64,000 bases of DNA, taken from NCBI RefSeq assembly GCF_029227915.1, contig NC_079885.1, positions 19,167,001-19,231,000 of the forward strand, in the 5' to 3' direction. The first letter of the stretch is position 1, and the number at the start of each line of letters is the position of its first letter. The notes under the pieces were generated by a model. That model was not told the DNA's origin. It saw only the letters and a program-made list of their open reading frames with translations, and did not search any database. This DNA is from Hydractinia symbiolongicarpus. Lineage: Eukaryota; Cnidaria; Hydrozoa; Anthoathecata; Hydractiniidae. Positions 39,501 to 50,723 of the stretch are shown piece by piece. The position numbers and the translations under genes are program-made.

Positions 39501-39733
39501 TGCAGAAAGAATCATCATTGTTTTTATTTAAAAAAAGCATTAGGGTTATTAAATTTGAAATTTTACTTTTGTTCCCACGCAGCGTCGCGTCTAATTACCT
39601 CTGCGCACTTAGATTTCCTTTCCATCAGTTTTGTATTTCCTCTTCATGTCTTTTTCAGTGTGGTGTCGTAACTATCTATCCCAGCACATTCGCCTATTCT
39701 ACTATCTTGTATATTTCATTTTTTGTCTTATAG
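36569..39733 (+). CDS. LINE polyprotein: PHD-like finger, AP endonuclease, reverse transcriptase
   Basis: 1054 residues in one open frame. A hydrophobic N-terminal region ends in AGDVEICPGP (91-100), a 2A-like motif with Cys in place of the essential Asn. A PHD-like finger follows (C102 to C144, CxxC…H…C…CxxC). The endonuclease starts near 167, with conserved HLNVNG, TESHL, YRPP, GDLNID and SDH motifs. The reverse transcriptase (about 490-760) has KAFDTVNH (D656), QGSTLGP and YADD (737-740). Between about residue 433 and the RT the sequence changes abruptly (DAFK then LCYIYVID), so the usual linker seems deleted without loss of frame. Family: CR1/L2-like non-LTR retrotransposon acting by target-primed reverse transcription. 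All catalytic residues checked are present, but the deletion makes activity doubtful. Confidence 0.88.
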   Translation: MSKVKMALRCTDVFRHLLLLVVIFSVKRPTFTSAGPAIYDIMDTNTGFTMESFDFVQDCYYSSSLWVYKQNHIYKLNLDLRETTWLLLILAGDVEICPGPNCGACLNNIKHNKQKVTCIGCTQFFHKNCINIKDFITTSLCTQCRLNHDGGRTENDTINSFSEKRGFKLLHLNVNGLFGKIDQIRDMLFSTRKNIHIFGITESHLTEIIPDSLVSIEGYRTERKDRKTGIGGGVIVYIRDDLKWQRRFDLESDIESIVVEIFVEKSKSFIVCVMYRPPDSSLHGTKNFETCLNDFLTISSTEDKETLLLGDLNIDYNKRSDHKQLKDLFVIVGLNQLIKQFTRETESSKTIIDVIFTSHQNNVKETIVLPLGISDHDLIGVNRKINVNRYVPRRIKIRDYKNYNATRFKDDMKNSDWDSIIFKDTMNESWDAFKLCYIYVIDVDGCLISNKSRIAGCFCKFFSSIGSKLANTITSIGDRRWMYYESSKLSLNKNMSVFKFNAVTPDLLKKRLKKLKVSKGAGPDGIPPRLIKDCADEIVLPLCYLINLSLRSHTFPSTEKVARVTPVYKSDDKSKLDNYRPISALNVFSKIIEQIVHHQLYNYLEENNLLQCQQFGFRKQRSTQQAVSLFVETIRKNADKGECTGAIYLDLRKAFDTVNHSRLLHKLQLHGIHDIELQWFEDYLFNRTQYVTYDNINSSPQQITCGVPQGSTLGPLLFLLLVNDLHQLLSKSKVLLYADDTVVYYSSKSSKKVESVLNNEVQRIADWMNENCLIINLKKGKTEFVMYGAHQNLRKQEACTIKINATSINKEDNYIYLGVNLDNHLTLQEHLNTTYKKASGKLKLLKSIRYLLTADIVKSVYNTVILPNLLYCYPIMLSLSRTQEDKLQYLHNRAFKICGGTHQWDSIATIKKQRAAVEVFKSINGITENHFNFEQINHTMNTRRNQSNIKLGHLRTEFARKSFGHQGGMIFNELPTVLQKESSLFLFKKSIRVIKFEILLLFPRSVASNYLCALRFPFHQFCISSSCLFQCGVVTIYPSTFAYSTILYISFFVL

Positions 39734-39856
39734 ATAATACATTTTTTTTTATCATTTTTAAAATTTTTAACATTATTTATTATATACTTGTATATACAGG
39801 AACCTTATTGATACCAGGATTGTCTTTATGAACCCTGATTAGGACACCTGTAAATA

Positions 39857-40142
<286 letters not shown>

Positions 40143-40159
40143 TTCTTTTTTTTAAGTGT

Positions 40160-41725
40160 TCGTCTGATTTTTGCGCCATCCAGATAGCTACGTATGGTTT
40201 AATGTTAATTCTTTTTATTTGTAAGAGTGGGTTCGTTTTTTCTTTGTGTATTTAGTGCGGATTGGTCTTCAAAATCAACACTGGCATCTGAACTTATAAT
40301 CAGCAGTCGTACCACAGCGCAGTTCCCATCTCCAAACATAACTCAAAAACGTAAACAATAAAATTCATAAATGTCGAAATTTTCTCTAGGTGTCGAAACA
40401 GTTTCGCGATATTTTTTACGCAATAAGGTATGTTACAAAAACAGAATTAAACTAAACACAAAAGTTTTAATAACGTCAACTACTAATTGATTTGGAAGGC
40501 AAAGTAAAATGTGCATACAGACAATTCAATATGGCTCTTGTGCTTATGGCAAATAGCGTAAATTTAAATGCTATACAGTAGATTATTTAATTAAGCATTC
40601 GTTTAAGAATACATTGTCCCGATAACCAATACGTCCCATCTTTTTAACTTATAGAGTCATTGATGTTGTATAAAAACAAATGAGATCACAACTTTTTTTA
40701 TAGTCATACATAGGAGGATTTGAAATGCTACTCTAGTAACCGCTAATAACATAATTATGATTAACTGCCCATTATGAAGATGCAAATCTCGACTATAAAT
40801 AGAAAGAAACTTAGAGGATAAAGATATGCGTGCGATATATACAATTAATTAATACCAACAACAAACATTGCATAATAAAAAAATTTCCACGAAATATGCA
40901 AAATACATACAGTTAGCGACAAAATATCAAACGTACATGGTGCTCTGTTAACAACGTTCCTTCCACACCTTTTGACCTTTTTTTCTGAAATTGTGCGTTC
41001 ATTTTCTTAGTCCAGTAATTCTATTGATGCATGCTATAGGGAGGAGGTGACATTTCATGCCCATCACCAGAGATAAGCATAGAACGGTCATGAGTCGGTT
41101 GGTGCATGTAAGCCAAATTTGTTGAGTTCACGCTACTGTGTGCAGGCGGATTGTAAATTGGCCTAGTACCATTGTTTACTTGATGAGAATACTGTATATG
41201 TGGATGATAAGGCGTTTGTGGACACCCACCTGGTTGCTGCACCATCATCGAAGTATGAGTAGAAGTTATAACTTGACCTTGTTGTGGTTGAGCAAATATA
41301 ACAGCTAAATAATGCAAAGTAAGAAAACCAATTAAAATTACATGGCTTATACAACACGAAAGCTTCATTCCCCGCTAACAATAAATACGTATTTGGCGCA
41401 GCCATTCGTAATGGCGTTATTTAATACGAAACACTGGAAAAAAGATCAAATTCAGGAATTGTGCCGGAAGAACGTTTTCTTTGCGCAACACAACATCCTA
41501 TGATACAGAAATGCAATAATAACATACCTCTATTTGTACCCCTGCAACATCCAGGAGAAATAAAAATTGATGCAAAAAGCGCCACGAAGAATTCAATCAC
41601 TGCAAGAATAACCATCAATCCAAAATATATTTTTCCTGTGTCAGTTTTAATCAAACAAGCTACGTTACTTTTGGTGGGATATTCATATTCTTTATCGAAA
41701 AGATTCTCTACACAATTCTCATAGT
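40160..41725. repeat. segmental duplication, copy A, right part
   Basis: Closely similar to 50931-52452 in order and orientation. It includes the last two exons of the tetraspan gene and its 3' flank. The functional-looking exons are in this copy. Confidence 0.85.
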
Positions 41726-44700
41726 AGCTAAAATCACAAAACATTTCTTACAGACTATGCAGAAGAGCTTTTTTTATACGAATATACTCTATAAGAATAT
41801 CGAAGGTGAAATTGGACAGAAAATTAACCATATATTTAGAACATGCTCATCTTGAAATTTTGTTTGCATGATTATGATCGTTTGGTTTTTTATTCTTTGC
41901 TAACTCATAAAAACAGGTATGCCACCATTGATGTGAAGTATCTCAGGTTTAAATTGAAGTTTTTCCCCCATAAAATGTAGCTGTCTGTTTGTCAGTCTAT
42001 TTATACTGCTTAAACAACAGCACCTTAGGGGTAAGTTTGTACAAGTTTGTACTGTCGCAATCTTAATTGTACTGAGAGTATACTACTTAGAATGTTATAT
42101 AAGGGTGATTTTAGCCCAAAAGTTAAGTACTATTATTTAAACGAAAATATACTTTTCTCATAGAAAGTCGCGTAAACAACTCTTTGTTGTCATGTAAAGA
42201 TATTTACCATTGTGATATAGTAAGGAGATAAATCCTGGAATTAAAATTATTGACTGACATTTTAAGAAGAGATTCAATGATTAATAGCTTTGTCTTAAAA
42301 AAATCCCTCTATAGCGTTCCGCAAAAGCGCGAACAGGTAAGGCATTAAGTTACATTAAAGTTAATGAAAACTCACAAGTATCCAATAGTAAAAAATAAGC
42401 CACCAATACCGGAGCCGATAACGGACAATATATCAAATACTTTGGCTGCAGAAATCAGGCTGTAGTTATTCTTATTTGCAGCAGCCAAAAGATTTAAAAA
42501 TCCAGTCAAAAGAACAAATCCACCAAGCCATGCAGGTGTACAAGCATCTGCTTGCCAAAAATATTCACCTAAAGTAGTCTTGATATAAATCCCAAGACCT
42601 ACGCATGTTAAAGCTATAACAACTTGGGCAATGCCTAAAATAAAATAAAAAAGAATATGAATGAAACGCGAATGACGCAAAATGATATCTGCTAAGAATG
42701 CATATACTCAAACTTGTACTGGTCTGTTGAAATTTTACCAAGGAGCTAAAAAGTACCATGCTAATCTTTGGCATATGTTTTTAAGCATTTTAAGAATAAA
42801 CATATAAAATATGTTGTGCAATCATTGTTTTGAATTATTACATAGCAGTAACATAATCTGCATGGGCTAAAATAACAATAAATGATTTACATAGACATAA
42901 ATACATACTAAGAAGAAAAAAAATCATTACTGAACGTGTAACATTTTGATTTTATAAGAGAATAAATAAAAAATAAAAATGAAAAATTGTTGTTTTTTTC
43001 TTCTAATACGTAGCTAGGAAATTTTATAGAGAACAACCAAATTATTTTGGCCCTACTTAGAGTTTAGACATCCAATTATTTCTAATCAATTTTTTTAAAT
43101 CAAAGAAACCAACATTTATTAACGTTTCACAATTAACTCCTTTACCGTTGTGTGTTAGAAAAATTCAGAAAAAGCAACGGATAACTGAAAAAGACTATAA
43201 CAAAACACGTTGTTGGTAAAAGAATGAATGAGATTGCTTTCACGAGCTGTAGAAACTGAAGAGAGAAGAAAAAAATGAATTGATTTTAACGGTTTTGACA
43301 AACAAAATTTGTTCAGAAATTCCTTAGAGAGAGATTAGAGATGTGCATATTTTAAATGGCTAGCCTCACAAATATCAAGGGATAGACCCTGTCTCCTATT
43401 ACAAGGAGGGGCCATGGCTTTGATGGGAAATCCTGGAGTATTTATTGCTCTCTTTGAGCTACGCAGACTCAATTAGGGTCAACTCCCTGCAACATCAACG
43501 GCCCACACAGTGCGCCATCTCCCCAATTTCCCTCACATGGCTTGGGGCTAAGATAAAATTTAATTGCCCATATTGAAAGGGAAAAGGGAATCGAATCCCA
43601 GTCTCTCACACGAAGTACGAAAGTGATAACCACTAAAGTACGGCGCCACCAACAAGTACGGCGCCACAAAAAAACACGGCACCACATCCCTAAACAGTTT
43701 AGAATAAATCAGGGCTTAAAAGACTTTTAATTATGCCATCAACCCTTCAGTTTCGACATGGATGATCTAGTCAATGTTTAAGGAACGATTGTCTAAGATT
43801 CCACGTCCAATATTTTTACTCATTCTCAAGTTTTTTGGCAACCAACTTATATGTGCAATGGCATTGCTACCTAAGGTATTGACGTCAGTTTACTTTACTA
43901 ACGTAACTACATATTACGAAATAAAAAGTTGCATCTGTTTTTCAGTACTGCAGTATAATACACTCGTTGAATGGCTCGTCGAAAATTCCACTTCATTAGG
44001 GAAGTGAACAATTACGGAAACTTATTTGGATGACTTCACAAAGACCCTTAAAATTTTTTCTTTTTGGAAATTTGTTGACCTTTCTAACTGTTCATCAAAT
44101 TTAAAAAATTAAAAGCTTTGCCGTCAAGTAAACAAGAAGAGTACAGACATCATAAACTGTATTAAATTTTCCCTGAAGATAGTTTTAAAAACATAAAAGC
44201 TTAATAAATACGAGGTGTAGATGTGCAAATTGTGCAACTTTTAATGAACAAGGTTTAAGCAGTGACTTAAAGAAATAAATTTTATTTAATTTTATTCAGC
44301 ATAATTTAATGGCCATGGTTCAATAATATATGAGTGAAAAATTAGATCAATTTTAACCAAAATTTTTACAAAATTAATTTTGAACAAGAATGGTCCGACG
44401 TTGTTACGAACTGTACCAAGTGAGAAAAAATATAAAGATACAGTGTATTATCCAAAAGGAAAACTAAAACAGTTTGGTAATTTAGCCGCGAACAAGTGCG
44501 AGTGCAAGGCACACCACTAACCTCGTTATTGTCATTTCAGAAACGATTTAAATGAACTTACTTAGGAAATGGTGAAAGACAAGACAATGGAAATACTTTA
44601 AAAACATTTTTTTTAGATTTTTTGTTTAGTGCTACATAATTAATGTACGAATTAAGTATGATGCAAAAATCAGGAATATTATCGTGAGTATTGGAGCTAT

Positions 44701-46376
44701 AATACAAATCTAACCTACTATGTCTGCTTTGGCACGACACAAAACTATATTAGGAATTCGGAACGTATCACCGAAATTATCTTTCACATATTTGAACAAA
44801 AACATGACAATTTTGATGTTAATTCTCCTATAAGTAAACATTTTTACTTGGACTAGAACGCATTTAAGTTTCGCTCAATTATAAATTTTAGTGTCGTATA
44901 TATCAGAGACGGAATATTCAACGATTGCTTGTAGCTAATTTTCCAGCCTTGTAAATTTAAGAAGTAAAAATTGTCACATACCAAAACCACAAGCGACTTT
45001 GACTCTTATTTTAGGTTGTGAAGGCGAACCGGAGTTTGCAACTTCACCAGCTACCACATACGCTGGACCACGTTGTCTCAAGCTGTTGCACCTAAAATAA
45101 CAAAACATGCGAATTTATTGACGATGTGTACTGAAAAAAAGTGTTGTAATTCCCAATGTTGCAAGCATTTGCAGATATGCAATAAATTCCAGTGAGTTTT
45201 GCAAAGTAAAAACTTTGTTAAATATTTTGTGCATCAGCAAAGGTCGTCCAGACACGTAAAGTATTTCGTGTTATTCAAGAGATTAACTGGTATGCTCGAA
45301 GTTTTCATTTTTAGTTTTTTGGATTATTTGGACAAAATAGTTTTGTGTAAATATTTGTGAGTGAAAGTGCTATGAAGAAGTATAAATTGCTGCGATCAGT
45401 GGTTAAAATATAAAGAGTGCTATTGGAAACTAAGCTGAAGTTGCAAATTTAGGCATCTACTGCTGAGTTGAGTGTTAATTTGGGAGTCTTGCAGTTAATG
45501 TAACGACATTTACTGGTGTTGTTTGTGACAATTACTGGCAATTCCACAACATGTTTTTCTTAAACACAAGCGACAAAAAAAGACTTTACACGACATTTTG
45601 AAAACTTGATGACAGACGTTTTATTCGAAGGAAGGGACGTTGATATAAGTAATTACATATGTATAAAAGTCGTTGGTAAACCTAATTAACGTAAGTTGTC
45701 GTTAACATATGTAAACATCTCTTGGCCTACAAAGTAATTAATTCAAAATACCTTTACAACTGAATGGGTCGTAAACACGATAATTTTTTTAAAAAGTTTC
45801 CAAAGTTACTATTTTTAATACTTGTTTGGCGAAGTTGTTAAAACTTCTTGCATCTTTAAACAAAAATCAATTTTGTAATTTTATAAAATACAACACATAA
45901 TAAAACAAAAACAGCAATTGACTGCAACAAAAACACGAAGAGACTCTTAAGTTAACCTTTTGTTGGTTGCAACAAAAATCTAACTTTAGAAGTACTGTAC
46001 ACCCTCATATGAAATGGTGTAAAAAAATTGTCACGTCAAAGCACATTGCATGTTTTTTTTTAAAAAAATTGAGATCCTTAAAACACTATTTTGTACGCAT
46101 CTCGGTAATGTACAAAAGGTTAGAGAAGTTGTACAAAAGTGGGAAACTATTAAGGACCCTAAAAAAGTTTTAAATGCGACATTGTGTGTTTTTGTTTTGC
46201 TTTCTTGTTGTTGTTTTTCTTCAAAATGGAGCCTGTCTTTTGATTAATTTTAAATGGATAAACCGATATTTTCTAATACTAAAACTAGCCAACTAGCATT
46301 TCACTGTTAAGTTAAACTTATTATTATATACTTACAACAGCCTAACACCCAAGCATGTAGCAACACTTCCCAACAT
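41021..46376 (-). CDS. MS4A-like four-transmembrane protein, five-exon model
   Basis: Exons on the minus strand: 46376-46336 (start ATG), 45091-44982, 42634-42376, 41727-41528 and 41304-41021 (stop). Every intron begins GT (GTAAGT, GTATGT, GTGAGT, GTATGT) and ends TTTAG or TTTTAG. The phases fit and the exon lengths sum to 894 nt, giving 297 residues. The product has a short N-terminal region, then TM1 (IAQVVIALTCVGLGIYI), TM2 (WLGGFVLLTGFLNLLAA) and TM3 (VFDILSVIGSGIGGLFF). A loop of about 30 residues with two Cys precedes TM4 (GLMVILAVIEFFVALFASIF). A Pro/Gln/His-rich cytosolic tail ends in PPPYSMHQ, a PPxY motif that could bind WW domains. The topology resembles MS4A or TMEM255 families. 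Exons 1 and 2 are less certain than 3-5. Confidence 0.6.
42640..43378. other. intron sequence of the tetraspan gene model
   Basis: AT-rich; the ATG-starting frame at 42565-42774 is antisense-type noise across the splice acceptor. Nothing else was recognised. Confidence 0.35.
43380..43650 (-). mobile_element. tRNA-derived SINE
   Basis: On the minus strand a tRNA-like head starts near 43650 (GGCGCCGTAC), with an A-box-like TTTAGTGGTTATC at about 43637-43625. A perfect B-box GGGATTCGATTCCC lies at 43599-43586. About 200 bp of unrelated body follows to about 43380. These are internal RNA polymerase III promoters. Directly 5' of the head, a CGGCGCCAC-type motif is repeated about three times (43639-43687). 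The host intron places it within the tetraspan gene, same strand. Confidence 0.6.
43690..44975. other. intron sequence, nothing recognised
   Basis: Lies between the 42634 and 44982 exons of the tetraspan model. Open frames at 43774-44007 and 44558-44740 carry no motifs. Confidence 0.3.
45095..46335. other. predicted first intron of the tetraspan gene
   Basis: Bounded by GTAAGT at the 46335 side and a TTTTAG acceptor at the 45092 side (minus strand). No other features were seen. Confidence 0.35.
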
Positions 46377-46379
46377 TTT

Positions 46380-48980
46380 TTCGGCAGATAGTTGTCTTTA
46401 ATCTACAGCTGCATGAAGTTTTTTATTTTAATTCTGTGAAGGAAGTGTAAAATAGTGACGCACCGAAAACAAAAACGTATCAAAACATACGGCCTTTGTA
46501 AATAAAATTCAAACACACAGTGAGAACAATGTGTAATTAATCGGTAAAACGTAGCCAAATTTTCGCACAGCGAGTAGTAAACTTTACTAAGTTTTTCAAA
46601 CTTTGCCAATTAATTTTGCAGAGTTTTTTCTTTGTTTTTTTATGCATTGTGGGTATCAAAATTCCTCAAAAAGAAGAGGTTTTGCTTTTCATTAATTTTT
46701 AAAAAAATTAGTTGGCAAGAAAGTGATTATGTTTTTGAAATTTTGTTGATAAACGTAACTGAATGTTGCGCACGTGACTATTATTTGAAACTTTTAAATT
46801 ATATTTTATCGCAGGTTTCTGTCTTCTGAATATATGCAATATGGGAGCGCCACTTTCTATTCAAGACCTCTCATGTGTTGTTTTAGATTGGTTACAAAAG
46901 TAAAAGGTAAATGTATTTTAACAACCTATTATCGATAGTGTGTTTTTAATATGAAGGTTATAAAATGTTTATCCCAACTAACAAAACGACATAATAGGAA
47001 ACATATTTTGATTATTATTTGCAGTTAAACAGCAATTTTAAGTTTATGAATGTGGAATACTGCACATGTTTGTAATAACAACATATGGTCAAATAAGATC
47101 TTATGCTCTTCCTCAATAAAAACAAGCTATTTAAAAGGACAACACGTTTTGGACAAAAACATGAATATCACAGCCACATTACACTGGGATAGCAGGACGG
47201 TGTGTGACGAAAGAGAAGCAGGAAAAAGCTCTACGGCGATAATTAGGACTGTCGGAGGTGCATGACAATACACCCAAGTCGCTAGATTTTGTGATAGACC
47301 ATTACGGTAAGTAGATCGAACGACCGAAAAAAGAAATGTAGCAAAAACATTGTTTAGGGTCGCATTGTTGTTGGAGGATTTAGGCCGACTTTAAAATATC
47401 ATTATGGCCATCCTTGAAAATTAATTGCTGTAAAGTTCAATGCTTTTTTTCACCAATTAAAATTACGATACAAACATTGTAAAAACGTCGCATTTTTTTC
47501 TATGTGCCGTAAAAATTTTCTTTCTTCCACTTGACCGAGCACAGCAAATCCAACAAATTCTAAAACGATGAAAACAATCTATTATCCAGGTAAAAAAACT
47601 CTAAATATAAAACGTTTTATGTTCGACTATTCTTTCTGTTAGTTTGTTTCTTATGCCAAAAAAACATAGTCTTCTAATATCTACAATAGCGACCCCACCT
47701 AGTTCTTTGCTTTAAAACCCAAATACTTTATTACTTCTATTGTTCACCTGCATTTCTATGCAAAGGTTTAAAATTTTTTTGACTTATCAATAATCTGTTA
47801 CTTCCAACAGGGAAAGAGATTTTTTCTTCCAATTTTAGTTGTTTAGCTGCAGATAAATTCTACAATTAATGACAAAAACAATAATAATGAATTCAAAATC
47901 ATGTGCAATTGCTTTCCAATTGCGAAGAGTGAACGCTGTACACAGTTCCGTTAGGTGTGCGAGAGTGTTTCGGCGTATGACTTTTCGGCCATATCCGGAT
48001 TACACGGTTATTTGTAATAAAATAATAGATACTAGCTGATAAAAATGGACTTGAAGGAAGAAATAAAGTTGATAAATAAGGAAATCAAACTGCAGTGGAA
48101 ACAAACAAGATATAACGTAAGTCACTACTACGACCTATTACCTACAGAGACAGCATTGGATAGAGAGCAAACACACTCTCCGAGACAGCGAACGCAACTT
48201 CCTAGTGATTCACACGAAGGCACTGAACTAGGTAATGTTCATCAGAAGCGTGTAAGTCCCCCCTGACTCAAGTCCACACCTAATGATACAACACCCTCCA
48301 AGCACCCTCTAAGAGGGGAAACACTTGCAAGCGCCACACCATAAGCAAGGGTGAAGCTCGGTTCAATGCACGGCTGGTCGCATCGACTTACAATAACTCT
48401 GAACTTTTTTAGTTTACGCATAAGTTTTTTGCCTTTTAGTAAAGACTTCCTTGGAGAAGGCCAATTCGATGAGTATATAGATGATTTTTCTGCTGTCTCT
48501 CTAACATTTCTCAGATTGGTTTGATTAATTTGAGTCAAAAAATGTTTCCACTATTATCATAGTTCCTGAGTTTCTAAATTTAGCAGTTTTTAGGAACCCC
48601 GACTAACGATTTTTGACAGTATATCAATTCCGACAAAAATACAAGTGCAAAAAACATAATAAGCAATTCTCATAATTAAAATTGTCAGATAGGGTCTAAA
48701 TAAAAACATGTGCCATGTTCGATTGGTGTAACCCAGTTTTGTATATCACAGAAAGCTACTTTGTCAATTTTAAACTCGCGCAAATTTTTGTTCAAATGGG
48801 TCATTTTTTAACTAAAGCGTCTTTTCAAGCTTGTAGGTGGAGTGGGTTGATTTTGCTTGCCTCTGCATGAATACGGTTAAAGTATTACTGAAATTTATAG
48901 CCTTCTCAGAGATACTAGATTCCCCCTTTCTCCAAGTTTTTTTATATTTATTTTCTTGAATCTATATATTAATACGCTTT
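46380..48980. other. upstream flank of the tetraspan gene; no gene recognised
   Basis: An open frame at 48045-48266 (charged N-terminus MDLKEEIKLINKEIKLQWKQ) has a GTAAGT at codon 25 and might be a stray exon or repeat-derived frame. No support was found. The rest is AT-rich. Confidence 0.3.
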
Positions 48981-49017
48981 GTGCGCGCGCGCGCGCGTGT
49001 GTGCGTGTGTGTGTGCA
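48981..49017. repeat. (GC)n(GT)n microsatellite
   Basis: 37 bp of strictly alternating purine-pyrimidine sequence, half GC and half GT, in AT-rich surroundings. Such tracts can adopt Z-DNA. Confidence 0.9.
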
Positions 49018-49734
49018 CATTAGTGCCTTGTGGGGACCAATGTGCTTCGTGAAAGTGCTTTGTGGGTTCCACTTGCCTGACGGGGACCAATAATTGTGTT
49101 GCTTTGTGGATCTCAGCTGATTCAGATTCTAAACTACAAAAGGTGATGAAATTTATTTTAAACTAAATGCTGTGAGATCAATTTCTATTTCTAATCTTCC
49201 CACTCTCGTTAATTTTGACGACAATGACTTTGATGTATAAATGATGCACATTGAAACAGGTTTTTCCTTAATTGCAATGAACGGTTTTTAACTCCCACTA
49301 TTTAGATCTGATAATGATGTTGGTGATGGATTCTTGATTATTGCATGTGGATTTACAGTAGGTGTAGTATGGACCAAAAACATTATTTACTTTTTTATCC
49401 ACATAGTTGTAATTCAAATGAATGTATATCAGATAATTGGACAGGATCTTGTGTTTTACTCATATTTTCTTCCTTATTCCAGTTTGACAAATATGTATGT
49501 GCGATATATATACCACTGTACCAAGGAACACCACCTCATTATAAATGTCAATTATTAGGGTTTCTATGTTGACCTCTCAGTGAAGAGAATCATTAAAAAA
49601 ATGACCTTTTCTTCAGACAATTCATGAAGCCAAGAGAATAGCATTGTATCGTAAAAAATTAAGGACACATTAAGTGTATTGCCAATGCAGTCTACAGAGA
49701 CTAAAAACCAATAGAAAACATGAACATATAAAGA

Positions 49735-50199
49735 AGCGCAATGCTACTCATTATAAACGAACTATGGCAAATAGCAGCGAAGATATGATTGGTACATTCA
49801 AACGTAAAATATCTAACGGCCCATTTTATATATGTGTATGCTGTTAAGGACTACATTATAGAGATTCTGTGGCTTTGTACGATACCAGATGTTCTTCCAT
49901 TGATGTAGAATCCTTATCTATAATAGTAGTGAGTTATAATGCAAAATACTATGTTTGTAAATCATGCCATTAAAAACTTTAATAATAAATTAACAATTGA
50001 TATACAACCTACACAGCTGTCATCATTGAATAAAATGGAGGGAAACGATTTATTTTTCACGAAAGTTATTATTATGCCGAAAGAGACAAAATGCTTTGGA
50101 AACAAGGCTGGTTTACCACACAGACTCGCTTTACTGCTGCACCTACTTCAATGGGGTCTACGCAAGGGGAGGCTTAGTTCAATCGCTAACAATAACTAG
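49735..50199 (+). pseudogene. Helitron replicase N-terminal fragment
   Basis: The reading MANSSEDMIGTFKRKISNGP then FYICVCC continues, past a TAA, with GLHYRDSVALYD and CKSCH. Repeated Cys pairs after 'SNGP(F/E)Y' are typical of the Cys-rich N-terminal region of Helitron proteins. The following frame contains NKMEGNDLFFTKVIIMPK, which fits the next conserved block. The pieces are in different frames with stops between, so the copy is dead. It is a different fragment from the one at 30600-34870. Confidence 0.5.
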
Positions 50200-50723
50200 G
50201 CTTTCATCGACTATCAATTTTCTGCATTCCTCTTCTGGGCTTCACTTTCGGTGAATTTTCTGTTCAAAATCTTACAAATCAATTTTAAAAATAACTGCGT
50301 AGTGCGTAACAAATATTATTTCCTATATGATTATCAAAAATGTCGTGTCTAACTTTGTAGCAGAAATCACAATCTGTTAGACAGCTTTTTATAAATTTTA
50401 TTCGCGAGATTGTTTACATATATTACCCGTCATGTTTAAGTTGGCTATGAAATTAAATTTAAAAATTTTAGAACATTCAATGTTCCCCTCCCCTAATTCG
50501 ATTTTAAATTCCACTTTAAAGTTCAGCACTTTTTCAGATTTTTGCTAATAGCGCAATTCTTTGCGCCGCAGCGCTTCCTGTATTTTTTTATTTCTCCTGA
50601 GACAATTCTGAAAACGATAGCCTTTGCAAATTCGTGGTAGAATGAAAGGCATTGTAACATGTAACACAACGCCTTATCGCTAGTGCCTTATTTCTATTGC
50701 AAGCAATTGTTGAGAAAATTATA
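50200..50723. other. non-coding stretch before duplication copy B
   Basis: AT-rich with no recognisable features. Confidence 0.35.

Noticed and set aside
48045-48266. Possible small gene starting MDLKEEIK
   Set aside because: A splice-donor-like GTAAGT is present but no credible partner exon or homology; left as intergenic.
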